A DNA stretch of 64,000 nucleotides from Aeromicrobium sp. Root236 (GTDB taxonomy: Bacteria > Actinomycetota > Actinomycetes > Propionibacteriales > Nocardioidaceae). Positions within the stretch are counted from its first letter, which is position 1. Each line of letters opens with the position of its first letter. Shown here piece by piece: positions 27,330 through 36,791 of the stretch. Below the pieces are notes generated by a model, which was not told where the DNA came from, did no database searches, and saw only the letters and a program-made list of their open reading frames with translations. Both the position numbers and the translations under genes were made by a program. The stretch is taken from the NCBI RefSeq assembly GCF_001428805.1, contig NZ_LMIS01000001.1, positions 3,107,075 through 3,171,074 on the forward strand. Direction: 5' to 3'.

Positions 27330-28010
27330 TCAGGTCTCGTACTTGTAGCCCAGACCCCGCACCGTGGTCAGGGTGATCGGGTTGGCCGGGTCCTTCTCGA
27401 TCTTGGCGCGCAGTCGCTTGACGTGGACGTCGAGGGTCTTGGTGTCGCCCACGTAGTCCGCGCCCCACACCCGGTCGATCAGCTGACCGCGGGTCAGCAC
27501 CCGGCCGGGGTTGCGCAGGAAGTACTCGAGCAGCTCGAACTCCTTGAGCGGGAACTTCGTCTCGAGCCCGTCGATCGTCACGAGGTGGCGGTCGACGTCC
27601 ATGCGCACGCGGCCCTGCTCGAGCGACGCGTTGTCGTCGACCTCGTCGGTGAAGCCGCGACGCAGCACGGCACGGATGCGGGCGACGAGCTCACGGGGGG
27701 AGTAGGGCTTGGTGACGTAGTCGTCGGCGCCCAGCTCGAGCCCGACGACCTTGTCGACCTCGGTGTCCTTGGCGCTGACCATGATGATCGGCACCGACGA
27801 GATCTGCCGCAGGGCGCGGCACACCTCCGTGCCGGACAGCCCGGGCAGCATGAGGTCCAGCAGCACGATGTCCGCGCCGCCACGGTCGAACTCGGTCAGC
27901 GCGTCAGGCCCGGTCTCGGCGATCGCGACCTCGAACCCTTCCTTGCGCAGGACGTACGACAGCGCCTCGCTGTAGCTCGTCTCGTCCTCGACGACCAGTA
28001 CCTTGGTCAC
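27330..28010 (-). CDS. regX3: OmpR/PhoB-family response regulator RegX3
   Basis: This is the DNA-binding partner of SenX3 in phosphate-starvation control. The receiver domain has the acidic pocket VEDE, the phosphoacceptor Asp52 in LLDLMLPG, and the conserved Lys in VTKPYSP. The C-terminal winged helix ends TLDVHVKRLRAKIEKD and TTVRGLGYKYE. Length is 226 residues. The GTG start overlaps the senX3 stop (GTGA), so the order is senX3 then regX3 on the minus strand. PHO-box-like repeats lie upstream of senX3. Confidence 0.94.
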   Translation of the reverse strand: MTKVLVVEDETSYSEALSYVLRKEGFEVAIAETGPDALTEFDRGGADIVLLDLMLPGLSGTEVCRALRQISSVPIIMVSAKDTEVDKVVGLELGADDYVTKPYSPRELVARIRAVLRRGFTDEVDDNASLEQGRVRMDVDRHLVTIDGLETKFPLKEFELLEYFLRNPGRVLTRGQLIDRVWGADYVGDTKTLDVHVKRLRAKIEKDPANPITLTTVRGLGYKYET

Positions 28011-29164
28011 GCGTTCTCCTCATCGATGTCATGGCTGTGTGCCGGCAGGACCAGCGTGAAGGACGACCCGAGTCCGGGCTCGCTCCACACCTCGACCGTG
28101 CCACCGTTGCTCGCGGCGACGTGCTTGACGATCGAGAGGCCGAGGCCTGTGCCGCCGGTGGTGCGGGCCCGCGCCGGGTCGACGCGGTAGAACCGCTCGA
28201 AGATCCGGTCGAGCTCCTCGCCGGGGATGCCGATGCCGTTGTCGGCCACGGTCAGGCGTACGTCCTCGCCGTCGAGCTGCGCGGTCACGGTGACGCGCGA
28301 TCCCTCGGGGCTGTAGGTCACGGCGTTCTCGACCAGGTTGCTGACCGCCGCGTGGAGCTGGGCGCGGTCGCCGTGGACGTAGAGGTCGGGCTCGACGGAG
28401 GTGACGATCTCGATGCCCTTGTGCTCGGCGTCGGTCGCGGAGTGCTCGGTGGCCTCGGAGACGAGCTCGCCGATCTTGATCGTGGTGGCGTCGTCGCTCA
28501 GCATGTCGTTCTGCAGCCGTGACAGGTCGATGATCTGCTGCACCAGGCGGGTGAGCCGTTCGCTCTCGAGGTGCATGCGGCTGGAGAAGCGGACGACCGC
28601 CTCGGGATCGTCCTTGGCCTCGCCGACCGCCTCGGCGAGCAGGTTGAGCGCGCCGACCGGCGTCTTGAGCTCGTGGCTGACGTTGGCGACGAAGTCGCGG
28701 CGGATCGACTCGACCCGCTGCTCGCGCGTACGGTCGTCGGCCAGCACCAGGATCAACCGGGAGGTCAGCGGTGCGACGCGGGCGTGCACGTACGACGTGG
28801 TGCCGCGGCGCGGCTGCAGCGAGAAGTCGGCCTCACGGACCTGGCCGTCGCGGCGTACCTGCCGGACCAACGTCATGAGCTCCTCGGGCTCGAGCCGGTC
28901 CTCGTGGACGATGCCCATGGCGAACGCCGGGGCCGACGCCTTGACGACGGTGTCGGAGGAGTCGATCAGGACGGCGGAGGAGGAGATGACCGACAGCACC
29001 TGGTCGGCGCCGGGCGGCACCAGCGGGGTCGGCTCGGGCACAGCGGCCTCGCGGCGCTCGCTGAAGCGCCACAAGTAGGTGATCATCGCGCCGACGGCGG
29101 CGCCGATCGCCCCCGCGATCAACAATCCTGCACTGGTGTCCACAGGATTGATCGTAGAGGGCAT
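28007..29164 (-). CDS. senX3: Phosphate-sensing histidine kinase SenX3
   Basis: This is a membrane sensor kinase that phosphorylates RegX3. There is one N-terminal helix (GLLIAGAIGAAVGAMITYLW), a PAS-like sensor region (about residues 50-150), an H-box VANVSHELKTPVGAL, and the ATPase with the N-box NLVENAVTYS and G-box VADNGIGIP and TGGTGLGLSIVKH. Length is 385 residues from ATG 29164; a GTG six codons upstream is possible. It is divergent from phoU, as in Streptomyces phoR-phoP/phoU. Confidence 0.93.
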   Translation of the reverse strand: MPSTINPVDTSAGLLIAGAIGAAVGAMITYLWRFSERREAAVPEPTPLVPPGADQVLSVISSSAVLIDSSDTVVKASAPAFAMGIVHEDRLEPEELMTLVRQVRRDGQVREADFSLQPRRGTTSYVHARVAPLTSRLILVLADDRTREQRVESIRRDFVANVSHELKTPVGALNLLAEAVGEAKDDPEAVVRFSSRMHLESERLTRLVQQIIDLSRLQNDMLSDDATTIKIGELVSEATEHSATDAEHKGIEIVTSVEPDLYVHGDRAQLHAAVSNLVENAVTYSPEGSRVTVTAQLDGEDVRLTVADNGIGIPGEELDRIFERFYRVDPARARTTGGTGLGLSIVKHVAASNGGTVEVWSEPGLGSSFTLVLPAHSHDIDEENA

Positions 29165-29216
29165 TTCCGCCCCGACCGGCACTCTGACCCCTGCAGCGAC
29201 AGGCCTTTCGGTTGCT

Positions 29217-29259
29217 GTTCACACCGCGTTCACCGGAGGTCGCCGTCCGTTCATCCCGG
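29217..29259. promoter_or_regulatory. PHO-box-like direct repeats (GTTCAC units) between senX3 and phoU
   Basis: The units GTTCACACCGC (29217), GTTCACCGGAG (29228), a weaker GTCGCCGTCC (29239) and GTTCATCCCGG (29249) follow an 11-base period. GTTCACC direct repeats at 11-base spacing are the known PhoP/RegX3-type binding pattern in actinobacteria. They lie in the divergent senX3/phoU promoter, so RegX3 may control both. Confidence 0.7.
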
Positions 29260-29277
29260 CTGCCTACGGTCTAAGAC

Positions 29278-29919
29278 ATGCGCGATCAGTATTACGAACA
29301 GCTCGATGCCATCGTCGACGACCTGGTGAACCTGACCGGGACCGTACGCCGTGCCGTGGCCGACGCGACTAAGGCCCTGCTCGAAGCAGACGCCCAGATC
29401 GCGGAGTCCGTCATCGCCGGCGACAAGGACATCGACGAGGCCACCGAGATCATCGAGGAGCGCGCACTGCTGCTGCTCGCCACGCAGCAGCCAGTCGCCA
29501 CCGACCTCCGGCAGCTCGTCGCGACGCTGCGCATGCTGACGGACCTCCAGCGGATGGGTGACCTGTCGGTGCACGTGGCCAAGGTGGCCCGGCGCCGGAT
29601 GCCCGACTCCGCGGTGCCCGAGCACCTGCACCCCACCATCACCGCGATGGCGACGGTCGCCGACTCGATGATCGACTCAGCCTCGCGCATCGTCGCGGAC
29701 CGCAACGTCGACGCCGCCGGCCAGCTCGAGAACGAGGACGACGAGATGGACCGGCTCCGCAAGGACCTGCTCCGCTCGCTGCTCGGCGACTCCTGGACGT
29801 ACGGGGTCGAGCCGGCCGTCGACCTGGCGCTGCTGGGCCGCTACTACGAGCGCATCGGCGACCACGCGGTCTCGATGGCCCGCCGCGTCGTCTATCTCGT
29901 CACCGGCCAGCTGACCTGA
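29278..29919 (+). CDS. phoU: Phosphate transport regulator PhoU
   Basis: PhoU represses phosphate-starvation signalling by coupling the Pst transporter to the sensor kinase. The 213-residue protein consists of two three-helix bundles. The conserved motifs are RDQYYEQLDAIVDDLV at the N-terminus, VIAGDKDIDEATEIIEERAL with its acidic metal-binding residues, QPVATDLRQLVATLRM, and the matching C-terminal YYERIGDHAVSMARRV. ATG 29278 follows the PHO-box region. It stands alone and divergent to senX3-regX3. Confidence 0.95.
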   Translation: MRDQYYEQLDAIVDDLVNLTGTVRRAVADATKALLEADAQIAESVIAGDKDIDEATEIIEERALLLLATQQPVATDLRQLVATLRMLTDLQRMGDLSVHVAKVARRRMPDSAVPEHLHPTITAMATVADSMIDSASRIVADRNVDAAGQLENEDDEMDRLRKDLLRSLLGDSWTYGVEPAVDLALLGRYYERIGDHAVSMARRVVYLVTGQLT

Positions 29920-29995
29920 GGTCTCAGCCGGCGACGACCTTGAACGGCACGATCACGTCGCCTGACGGAGCTGTTCTGCTGGCACGATGCAAGGC

Positions 29996-30496
29996 ATGAG
30001 CGACAAGCCGGCTCCGTGGGACGCGATCCACACACGCGCTGCGTCGTTGTCGCCCGATCGCCGTGCGTGTTTCGCGCTTGCGTGTGCGGAGCACCTCGTC
30101 GCTGTTGAGAAATCCACCCGAGGATCGTCGTTGCGTGAGATGTTGTCCGAAGGCTGGGCCGCTTGGTCTGGGCAGACGGGCGACCTTGCTGCGGTCCTGC
30201 GCGCGCTTGAGCCGCGGGAAGGCCTCGATGAGGACGAAGTCGCCTGTGTCTACTACGCGCTCGATGGGGTGGCCCGCGCTGGTCCGAGAGATGCCACCAT
30301 CTGGGCGTCTCAGCGGGCCATCGACGCGGCGTACGCACGGGTTCCACGCTCTGAGGGTGCAGCCACGTTCCGCCCACTGGATGAAGACACCGCGATGCCT
30401 GTGGTCCAGTCAGAGTTTCGTTGGCAGGACCGGGTCTTGCAAATTCTGGAGACCAACGCCGACCTCGCGGAGGCGGGCCAACAGGTTCGATCGTGA
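29996..30496 (+). CDS. Hypothetical protein (possibly DUF416-like)
   Basis: This 166-residue soluble protein starts MSDKPAPWDAIHTRAASL; an ATG three codons earlier is possible. It is helical, with FALACAEHLVAVEKS and LDEDEVACVYYALDGVARAG. The ACAEHL stretch and helical spacing slightly recall the DUF416/YjaG and Imm5-like proteins, but this is weak. Its base composition is a little less GC-rich than the neighbours. It has no operon partner. Function unknown. Confidence 0.65.
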   Translation: MSDKPAPWDAIHTRAASLSPDRRACFALACAEHLVAVEKSTRGSSLREMLSEGWAAWSGQTGDLAAVLRALEPREGLDEDEVACVYYALDGVARAGPRDATIWASQRAIDAAYARVPRSEGAATFRPLDEDTAMPVVQSEFRWQDRVLQILETNADLAEAGQQVRS

Positions 30497-30524
30497 CGTA
30501 GCCGTATCGGTGACCTTGCGCGAA

Positions 30525-31076
30525 CTACTCGGCGCTGTCGGTGGACTCGGTGTCGGTGGGCGTCGGCGACGGCTCCGGCGCGGGAGCAGTGGCGACCTCG
30601 TCGTACTCGGCGGTGCGGGTCACGACGGGCGCCTCGATCGTGACGGGCGCTGCGTTGCTGAACGTGAGGGTCAGGCGTACGTAGTGGCCGGCTGCTGCGC
30701 CCTTGGTGATCGAGAAGATGCTCGGCGAGGCCACGGCGCCGACGACCGTGCCGACGCCGGCCGGGAGGTCGAGGGGCGTCGGAGTCGGGCTGACCTGGAG
30801 CTCGTCGCCGCCGAGCGTGGTGGCGGTGATGGAGTCCAGCGTCTGCGCTTCCTTGGTGTTGTTGACGATCGACGCCGCCAATGTGGCGGACCCGTCCTCG
30901 TTGGCGACGAGCTGCGTGTTCATGACGTCGAGCTCTCCGCGATGGTCGGCGCCGACGGCCGCTTGGTAGACCTTGCTGGTCTGCGCGTTGAAGCTGGTGC
31001 CGCACGCACCGAGGGTCAGGAGCGCCGTCGTGGCGAGGGCGGTGGCCGCGATGCGGCGACGTCGTACGGTGCTCAC
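30525..31076 (-). CDS. Putative lipoprotein
   Basis: The GTG at 31076 gives a signal peptide with a lipobox: RRRRIAATALATTALLTLGAC, with Cys as the lipidation site. The 183-residue mature part has a beta-sandwich-like domain (GSATLAASIVNNTKEAQTLDSI, HYVRLTLTFSNAAPVTIEAPV), resembling the DUF4352/copper-chaperone-like immunoglobulin folds. It ends in a Pro/Thr/Ser/Glu-rich tail. An upstream in-frame extension has no signal features and is rejected. Function unknown. Confidence 0.75.
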   Translation of the reverse strand: MSTVRRRRIAATALATTALLTLGACGTSFNAQTSKVYQAAVGADHRGELDVMNTQLVANEDGSATLAASIVNNTKEAQTLDSITATTLGGDELQVSPTPTPLDLPAGVGTVVGAVASPSIFSITKGAAAGHYVRLTLTFSNAAPVTIEAPVVTRTAEYDEVATAPAPEPSPTPTDTESTDSAE

Positions 31077-31261
31077 GAAATCACTGCTTTCAGTCCGTCG
31101 TTGGTGCGTCGAAGAGTCGCCACGATCGTATCGGAGGGCCCTTCGATCTCTGCCTTTGACCTGCTGCAATGTCATCTGGTATGGGCGGGATGGCCTGAAA
31201 CGACAGGGATCGAGATCCGTGACGCATGTTAGACTGGTCACCTAGGAAAGGTGTTTTCTCT

Positions 31262-31747
31262 ATGACTTTTGTTGTCGGCGAAACCGTTGTCTATCCCAAT
31301 CACGGCGCTGCAGTCATCGAGGACATCGAGACCCGGACGATCAAGGGCGAGGAGCGTGAATACCTCGTGCTGCGCATCGTCTCGCAGAACGACCTGGTCG
31401 TTCGCGTTCCCGCATGCAACCTTGACCTCGTCGGAGTCCGCGACGTCGTCGACGAAGCTGGGCTTGAGCGGGTTTTCGGAGTCCTCCGTGCCGAGCACGT
31501 GGAGGAGCCGACCAACTGGTCACGGCGCTACAAGGCAAACCTCGAGAAGCTGCACTCGGGTGACGTGCTCAAGGTCGCCGAGGTCGTACGCGACCTGTGG
31601 CGCCGCGATCACGAGCGCGGACTGTCCGCCGGTGAGAAGCGGATGCTCGCCAAGGCTCGCCAGATCCTGGTCTCCGAGCTCGCGCTCGCCGAGAAGACCA
31701 ACGAGGACAAGGCCGAGACCCGTCTCGACGAGGTTCTCGCGTCCTGA
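31262..31747 (+). CDS. carD: RNA polymerase-binding transcription factor CarD
   Basis: CarD binds the beta subunit of RNA polymerase and stabilises open complexes at rRNA and many other promoters. The 161-residue protein begins with the Tudor-like interaction domain ([21 protein letters not shown]). The conserved Trp that contacts the transcription bubble is in EPTNWSRRY, followed by the helical DNA-binding domain ([16 protein letters not shown]). ATG 31262 is the family start. It is followed by a strong terminator and, unlike mycobacteria, not by ispD. Confidence 0.96.
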   Translation: MTFVVGETVVYPNHGAAVIEDIETRTIKGEEREYLVLRIVSQNDLVVRVPACNLDLVGVRDVVDEAGLERVFGVLRAEHVEEPTNWSRRYKANLEKLHSGDVLKVAEVVRDLWRRDHERGLSAGEKRMLAKARQILVSELALAEKTNEDKAETRLDEVLAS

Positions 31748-31759
31748 TCTGACACGCAT

Positions 31760-31794
31760 ACGAAGCCCCCGACTCCACGAGTCGGGGGCTTCGT
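31760..31794 (+). terminator. Strong terminator after carD
   Basis: A perfect 16-bp stem, ACGAAGCCCCCGACTC and its complement, closes on a CAC loop (31776-31778). It lies 12 bases after the carD stop. Confidence 0.88.
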
Positions 31795-31809
31795 CGTGTC
31801 CTGGGCGTG

Positions 31810-31923
31810 GCGGTGAGCTGGGTCGAACGTCGTGGGTCCGGGTTCGACCTAAGTCACCGCGTCTGGGGTGGGGCGGTGGGCTGGGTCGAACGTCGTGGGT
31901 CCGGGTTCGACCTAATTCACCGC
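31810..31923. repeat. Two tandem 51-bp imperfect hairpin repeats (GCGGTGAGCTGGGTCGAAC...)
   Basis: Units at 31810-31860 and 31873-31923 are nearly identical, each with complementary ends (GCGGTGA...TCACCGC) and an inner GGTCGAAC/GTTCGACC pair. The spacing between unit starts is 63 bases. The ends match the ends of the repeats at 17041-17128 and 18168-18250, so they may be related families. They fill the gap between carD and ispF. Confidence 0.82.
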
Positions 31924-31933
31924 TCCCGACGGG

Positions 31934-32410
31934 TCAGAGGGGGATGACGAGGGCCGTGGCGATCGCGGCGATGCCTTCGCCGCGGCCGGTGAGCCCGAGG
32001 CCGTCGGTCGTCGTCGCCGAGACACTCACGGGACCGCCGATCGCATCACCGAGGACACGCTGCGCCTGGACCCGTCGCGGCCCGATCTTGGGGCGGTTGC
32101 CGATGACCTGCACCGACACGTTGCCGACGCGCCAGCCGTGATCGCGCAGGCGCTGCTCGACGTCGGTGAGGAAGTCGACGCCCGAGGCGGCGGCCCACTC
32201 GGGCTCGCCGGTGCCGAAGATGCTGCCGATGTCGCCGAGTCCGGCAGCGCCGAGGGTCGCGTCGACGATCGCGTGCGCGACGCAGTCCCCGTCGGAGTGG
32301 CCCTCGAGACCGTGGTCCTCGTCGGGCCACAGCAGGCCGGCGAGCCACATCGGGCGACCGGGCACGAGTCGATGGACGTCGGTGCCGATGCCGATGCGCG
32401 CAGATGTCAC
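31934..32410 (-). CDS. ispF: 2-C-methyl-D-erythritol 2,4-cyclodiphosphate synthase
   Basis: IspF closes the cyclodiphosphate ring in the non-mevalonate isoprenoid pathway. The 158-residue protein has the metal-binding DxH (GIGTDVHRL), [26 protein letters not shown], and the C-terminal [22 protein letters not shown] 32410 is chosen since the conserved RIGIGTDVH follows almost directly. The gene is inverted relative to carD, and ispD, which usually lies between them, is absent from the window. Confidence 0.93.
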   Translation of the reverse strand: MTSARIGIGTDVHRLVPGRPMWLAGLLWPDEDHGLEGHSDGDCVAHAIVDATLGAAGLGDIGSIFGTGEPEWAAASGVDFLTDVEQRLRDHGWRVGNVSVQVIGNRPKIGPRRVQAQRVLGDAIGGPVSVSATTTDGLGLTGRGEGIAAIATALVIPL

Positions 32411-32466
32411 AGGTCGATCATGCCGTACGTCCGGCAGCATGGGGATCCGCGCGGGACCATGGGGGA

Positions 32467-33969
32467 GTGACCTCACGGCGATCCATCCTCAGCGGACTCC
32501 TGTCGGCCGCGGCAGCGATCGCCGCCAGCGAGGGCCTGGCCGCGTTGTTCAACCTGCGAGAGTCCCCGATCCTCGCGGTCGGGCAGTCCGTCATCAAGCT
32601 GACTCCGGGCCCGATGGCCGAGGCGATCATCGGCGTCGTGGGTCACGCCGACAAGCCCCTCGCCGTCACGAGCGTCGTCGTCGCGATCCTGCTGCTCGGC
32701 GGCCTCGCCGGCCTGTGGTGGACCGCGCACCGCCTGCGGTCGTACGCCTTGGTGGCCGGCCTCGTCGTGCTCGCCTCAGCGGCGGTGCTGGGCCGTCCGC
32801 ATGGCGGCGGTCGCGGGGTGCTCGCCAGTGTGGCCGCCGGTGCGGTCGTGCTCGCGGTCCTGCACGCGTTGCACCGCGACGAGGCACACCTGACGGTCGA
32901 CGAGTCACGACGTACGTTCCTGCGTACGTCCGCGATCGTCGCCGTCGCCGCGATCGTCGTCGGCTCGGCCGGCGAGGTGCTGGCGTCACGCCATCGCCGC
33001 CGGCAGGCACTGGAGCGCGTACGGGCGGCGCTCAAGCTCCCGTCGAGCCGGGTGCCGGTGCCGGCCGGTGCCGACCTCGCCGTCGAAGGACAGGGATCGT
33101 GGCTGTCGAGCAACCGCGACTTCTATCGCATCGACACCGCGCTGTCGCCGCCGCTCATCGACCCCGAGGACTGGACGTTGCGCATCCACGGGATGGTCGA
33201 GAAGGAGCTCACGCTGACCTACCAGGACCTCATCGACCGCGGCCTCGAGCACGAGTGGATCACGATCTGCTGCGTCTCCAACCCGGTCGGCGGCAACCTG
33301 ATCGGCAACACGGTCTGGGGTGGAGTGCCGATCAAGGCCATCCTCGACGAGGTCGGGATCAAGCCCGGCGCCGACGCGCTGCTGTCGAAGTCGGACGACG
33401 GCTGGACGTGCGGCACGCCGCTCGCCGCGCTGACCGACGGACGCAACGCACTCCTGGCGCTGACCATGGACGGCGAACCCCTTCCGATCGCGCACGGGTT
33501 CCCCGTACGCCAGGTGGTCCCCGGCCTGTACGGCTACGTCTCGGCGACGAAGTGGGTCGTGGACTGGGAGGTGACCCGGTTCGCGGACTTCGAGGCCTAC
33601 TGGACGCAGCGAGGCTGGGGTGAGCGGGGCCCGGTCAAGACCGAGTCACGCATCGACGTGCCGCACAGCGAGGAGACGATCGATGCCGGCACGACGACGA
33701 TCGCCGGCGTCGCCTGGGCGCAGCACGTCGGCATCGACGGCGTCGAGGTGCGGATCGACGACGGCGAGTGGCAGAAGGCGACGCTCGGCGCGGTGCCCAG
33801 CGTCGACACCTGGGTGCAGTGGAGGCTGGACTGGACGGCGACGCCGGGCGATCACTCGATCGAGGCGCGGGCCACGAATGCCAAGGGCGAGCGGCAGACC
33901 GAGGAACGGGCCGACGTGCTGCCCGACGGCGCGACGGGCTACCCGGGCATCACCGTGAAGGTGAAGTAG
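32467..33969 (+). CDS. Membrane-anchored molybdopterin-dependent oxidoreductase (sulfite oxidase type)
   Basis: The N-terminal ~180 residues contain several membrane helices ([50 protein letters not shown]) and then an [16 protein letters not shown] helix resembling a twin-arginine signal. The C-terminal domain is the sulfite-oxidase/YedY-type molybdopterin domain: [12 protein letters not shown], the cofactor-binding Cys in [12 protein letters not shown], and [14 protein letters not shown], followed by an Ig-like dimerisation domain. Length is 500 residues. The substrate is unknown; YedY-like methionine sulfoxide reductases and sulfite oxidases share this fold. GTG 32467 is divergent from ispF with 56 bases between. 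Confidence 0.88.
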   Translation: MTSRRSILSGLLSAAAAIAASEGLAALFNLRESPILAVGQSVIKLTPGPMAEAIIGVVGHADKPLAVTSVVVAILLLGGLAGLWWTAHRLRSYALVAGLVVLASAAVLGRPHGGGRGVLASVAAGAVVLAVLHALHRDEAHLTVDESRRTFLRTSAIVAVAAIVVGSAGEVLASRHRRRQALERVRAALKLPSSRVPVPAGADLAVEGQGSWLSSNRDFYRIDTALSPPLIDPEDWTLRIHGMVEKELTLTYQDLIDRGLEHEWITICCVSNPVGGNLIGNTVWGGVPIKAILDEVGIKPGADALLSKSDDGWTCGTPLAALTDGRNALLALTMDGEPLPIAHGFPVRQVVPGLYGYVSATKWVVDWEVTRFADFEAYWTQRGWGERGPVKTESRIDVPHSEETIDAGTTTIAGVAWAQHVGIDGVEVRIDDGEWQKATLGAVPSVDTWVQWRLDWTATPGDHSIEARATNAKGERQTEERADVLPDGATGYPGITVKVK

Positions 33970-33978
33970 GTGTTCCTC

Positions 33979-34012
33979 GAGCCTGTCGAGAGGACGTCAT
34001 GTCGACAGGCTC
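33979..34012. repeat. Hairpin repeat GAGCCTGTCGA...TCGACAGGCTC
   Basis: Two perfect 11-base arms (33979-33989, 34002-34012) enclose 12 bases. It is a variant of the GGTTGAGCTTGTCGAAACC family and lies between convergent genes, where it could also end transcription. Confidence 0.65.
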
Positions 34013-34034
34013 AATGACCGCTCGAAACCGGCAC

Positions 34035-35273
34035 CTACCAGCGGGGAGTGTCGGGCGGCAGGGGGCGGGTCGTGGGGTGCATGACGTAGACGACGCCGCC
34101 GCTGCCCTTGAGCCACGCGCGCTCGAACTGGGCCCGTGAATAGATGCGCCGCACGGTGGAGTTGCTCGCCGCAGCGGGGTCGTTGACGATGACCCGGCCG
34201 CCGGCGGTGAAGCCGCGGATCACCAGCAGGTGCCCGGGGGTCGACGAGATCGGGGCGCCGTCGAGGCCGCCCCTGTCGAACGCGATCGAGGCGACGAGCG
34301 GGATGCCGGCCTTGATGAACGCCTCGGCGTCGCGGAGGTTGTGCAGCCTTGTGACGAACGAGTCGAGGCCGTAGCGAGAGGCGTACGCGGTGTTGAACGG
34401 CCAGTTGCCGGTGCCGTCGTACGCATAGTCGAACGTGTCGCGGGCGGCATAGTCGACGAAGCCGTCGGCGTAGCGGCCCCACTTGTAGTCAGCGGCTGTC
34501 GGGCCGGTGCCGAAGTAGCGCAGCACCATCGAGGTCGAGGTGGGGGAGCACCAGGCCTCGCCGCCTCCGCCCCACTGCGGGTACTCCCCCCGGTGGATCA
34601 TCTGCGACGACCGGGGCACGGCGAGCTCCTTGGTCGCGGTCATCGTGGTGCTGCTGACCGCGGCGGAGCGCGAGGTGTAGCTGGCGGCGACCGCGCCGAC
34701 CGACTTCAGGGTCGGGCTCGCCTTGGTCTTGACGTGGCGCATCAGCTGGACCCGCACCTGCCAGCCGCTGAACGTCTTGCCGGTGTTGGCGATCACGGTG
34801 TCGGTCGAGAGCCGTGCGAGGTCGTCGGTCTGGCTCGAGCTCGAGGCGCGCTTGATGTAGGACGTCGCTGACGCATGACGAGCGATCACGTCCCAGCTGC
34901 CGATCGTCGAGCCGCTGCGGACCCGCACCTCGACCTTGGCCCACGTGCCGACGGGCGTGTCGATGCTCCACGACGGGATCAGGCTCTTGGCGGCGAAGCC
35001 CGTGGTCTGCCACGGCGACGTCCAGTAGCCACGGTCGTAGTGCAGCGCTCCACCGCTGACTCGCGGGTCGTCGTACGTGATGACGGACGTGCCCGAGCCG
35101 AGCGTCATGGCGCTGGGCTTGGCGGCGAGGCCGACCGACGTGCCCTTGGTGAAGTCGGTCGTGGTGTCCCAGCGGGCGTATGCGGCGGTGTCGGTCGCTG
35201 CGGCGGCCGGGACCACCGGTATCACGGCGAGCCCGAGCACGGTGGCGGCGACAAGATGGGGAAGGTGGCGCAT
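34035..35273 (-). CDS. Secreted C39-like cysteine peptidase
   Basis: The ATG at 35273 gives a signal peptide (HLPHLVAATVLGLAVIPVVPAAAA). Residues about 30-210 form a beta-rich domain; the C-terminal half is a peptidase-C39-like (papain-fold) domain. The catalytic Cys is in GEAWCSPTSTSMVLRY, the His in STPGHLLVIRGF and the Asp in VIVNDPAA. It lacks an ABC transporter, so it is a stand-alone secreted peptidase rather than a bacteriocin-processing one. Length is 412 residues. Its substrate is unknown; cell-wall or protein processing is possible. Confidence 0.85.
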   Translation of the reverse strand: MRHLPHLVAATVLGLAVIPVVPAAAATDTAAYARWDTTTDFTKGTSVGLAAKPSAMTLGSGTSVITYDDPRVSGGALHYDRGYWTSPWQTTGFAAKSLIPSWSIDTPVGTWAKVEVRVRSGSTIGSWDVIARHASATSYIKRASSSSQTDDLARLSTDTVIANTGKTFSGWQVRVQLMRHVKTKASPTLKSVGAVAASYTSRSAAVSSTTMTATKELAVPRSSQMIHRGEYPQWGGGGEAWCSPTSTSMVLRYFGTGPTAADYKWGRYADGFVDYAARDTFDYAYDGTGNWPFNTAYASRYGLDSFVTRLHNLRDAEAFIKAGIPLVASIAFDRGGLDGAPISSTPGHLLVIRGFTAGGRVIVNDPAAASNSTVRRIYSRAQFERAWLKGSGGVVYVMHPTTRPLPPDTPRW

Positions 35274-35376
35274 CGACCCATGGTAGGTGACCTGTGGGTC
35301 GTGGGGGGCTGATGTGACTCGCGCCCCGCTCCGGTGAGCGTCCGGAGGATGCCGGCCGAGCCGATAAGGTTGGCCC

Positions 35377-36789
35377 GTGGCATTCCAGCTCTATGACACT
35401 GCGTCCCGGCAGATCCAGCCCCTCGTCCCGGTCAAGCCGGGACGAGTCTCGATCTACCACTGTGGGCTCACGGTGCAGGGCCCGCCGCACATCGGCCACA
35501 TCCGCAAGGAGGTCGTGTTCGACGTCCTGCGGCGCTGGCTCGAGCGCTCGGGCTTCGAGGTCACGATCGTCGCCAACGTCACCGACATCGACGACAAGAT
35601 CCTGGTCAAGGGCGCCGAGCAGGGCCGGCCGTGGTTCGCCGTGGCGTACGAGAACGAGCGTGCGCTGCACGCCGCGTACGAGGTGCTCGGCTGCATCCCG
35701 CCGACGTACGAGCCGCGGGCGACCGGTGTCGTGCCCGAGATGATCGAGATGATGCAGACGCTGATCGAGCGCGGTCACGCGTACGCGGCGGAGGACGGCT
35801 CCGGCGACGTCTACTTCGACGTACGTTCGTGGCCGTCGTACGGCGAGCTGTCCAACCAGAAGATCGACGACATGCAGGCCGCCGAGGACGCTCCGCCGGA
35901 GGGCAAGCGCGACGCCCGCGACTTCGCGCTCTGGAAGGGCCACAAGGCCGGTGACCCCGAGTCCGCCTCGTGGCCGACGCCCTGGGGCCGCGGCCGTCCG
36001 GGCTGGCACCTCGAGTGCTCCGCGATGGCGTCGAAGTTCCTCGGCGACGAGTTCGACATCCACGGCGGCGGCCTCGACCTGCGCTTCCCGCACCACGAGA
36101 ACGAGCTCGCGCAGTCGCGTGCGGCGGGGCAGCAGTTCGCCCGGCTCTGGATGCACAACGCGATGCTCAACCTCGCCGGGTCCAAGATGTCCAAGTCCGT
36201 CGGCAACACGCTGCTGGTCAGCGAGGTCGTCAAGCGCGTACGCCCGATCGACCTGCGCTACTACCTCGCCGCGTCGCACTACCGGTCGATCGTCGAGTTC
36301 TCCGAGGAGTCGCTGGCCGAGGCCGCGACGGCGTTCCAGCGGATCGAGGGGTTCGTACGCCGTGCGGCCGAGCTCGTCGGCCCCGGGGAGCTCGGTGACG
36401 TCTCGGCTACGTTCGCTGAGGCGATGGACGACGACCTGTCGGTGCCGGCCGCTCTTGCGACGTTGCAGGCCACGATCGGCGAGGGCAACAAGCTGCTGGC
36501 CGAGGGCGCCGGTGACGCGTTGCGAGGCGTGCTGGCGAGCGTACGGGCGATGCTCGACGTGCTCGGTTTGGACCCACTGTCCCCGACGTGGGACCGTGGA
36601 GGTGACGATGCGGCGTACGCGCAGGTGATCGACTCCCTCGTGGGCGGCCTGCTGGAGCAGCGCCAGGAGGCGCGAGCCACCAAGGACTTCGCCACGGCGG
36701 ACCGAGTACGTGACCAGCTCACGGCCGCCGGCATCGAGATCGAGGACACTCCGCAGGGCGCGAGATGGTCCGTGAAGGGCGACAACTAG
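35377..36789 (+). CDS. cysS: Cysteinyl-tRNA synthetase
   Basis: CysS charges tRNA-Cys. The class I motifs are present: HIGH-type PPHIGHI near residue 37, Zn-binding residues ([20 protein letters not shown]) and KMSKS in [12 protein letters not shown]. The C-terminal anticodon-binding part ([28 protein letters not shown]) matches the family. The start is GTG 35377, giving 470 residues. It is followed after two bases by rlmB, an arrangement found in many Actinobacteria (Rv3580c-Rv3579c). Confidence 0.96.
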   Translation: MAFQLYDTASRQIQPLVPVKPGRVSIYHCGLTVQGPPHIGHIRKEVVFDVLRRWLERSGFEVTIVANVTDIDDKILVKGAEQGRPWFAVAYENERALHAAYEVLGCIPPTYEPRATGVVPEMIEMMQTLIERGHAYAAEDGSGDVYFDVRSWPSYGELSNQKIDDMQAAEDAPPEGKRDARDFALWKGHKAGDPESASWPTPWGRGRPGWHLECSAMASKFLGDEFDIHGGGLDLRFPHHENELAQSRAAGQQFARLWMHNAMLNLAGSKMSKSVGNTLLVSEVVKRVRPIDLRYYLAASHYRSIVEFSEESLAEAATAFQRIEGFVRRAAELVGPGELGDVSATFAEAMDDDLSVPAALATLQATIGEGNKLLAEGAGDALRGVLASVRAMLDVLGLDPLSPTWDRGGDDAAYAQVIDSLVGGLLEQRQEARATKDFATADRVRDQLTAAGIEIEDTPQGARWSVKGDN

Positions 36790-36791
36790 AC

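Noticed and set aside
34489..36279. 596-codon minus-strand ORF opposite cysS and the C39 peptidase
   Set aside because: Spans two real genes and their promoters; composition typical of antisense GC-rich frames.
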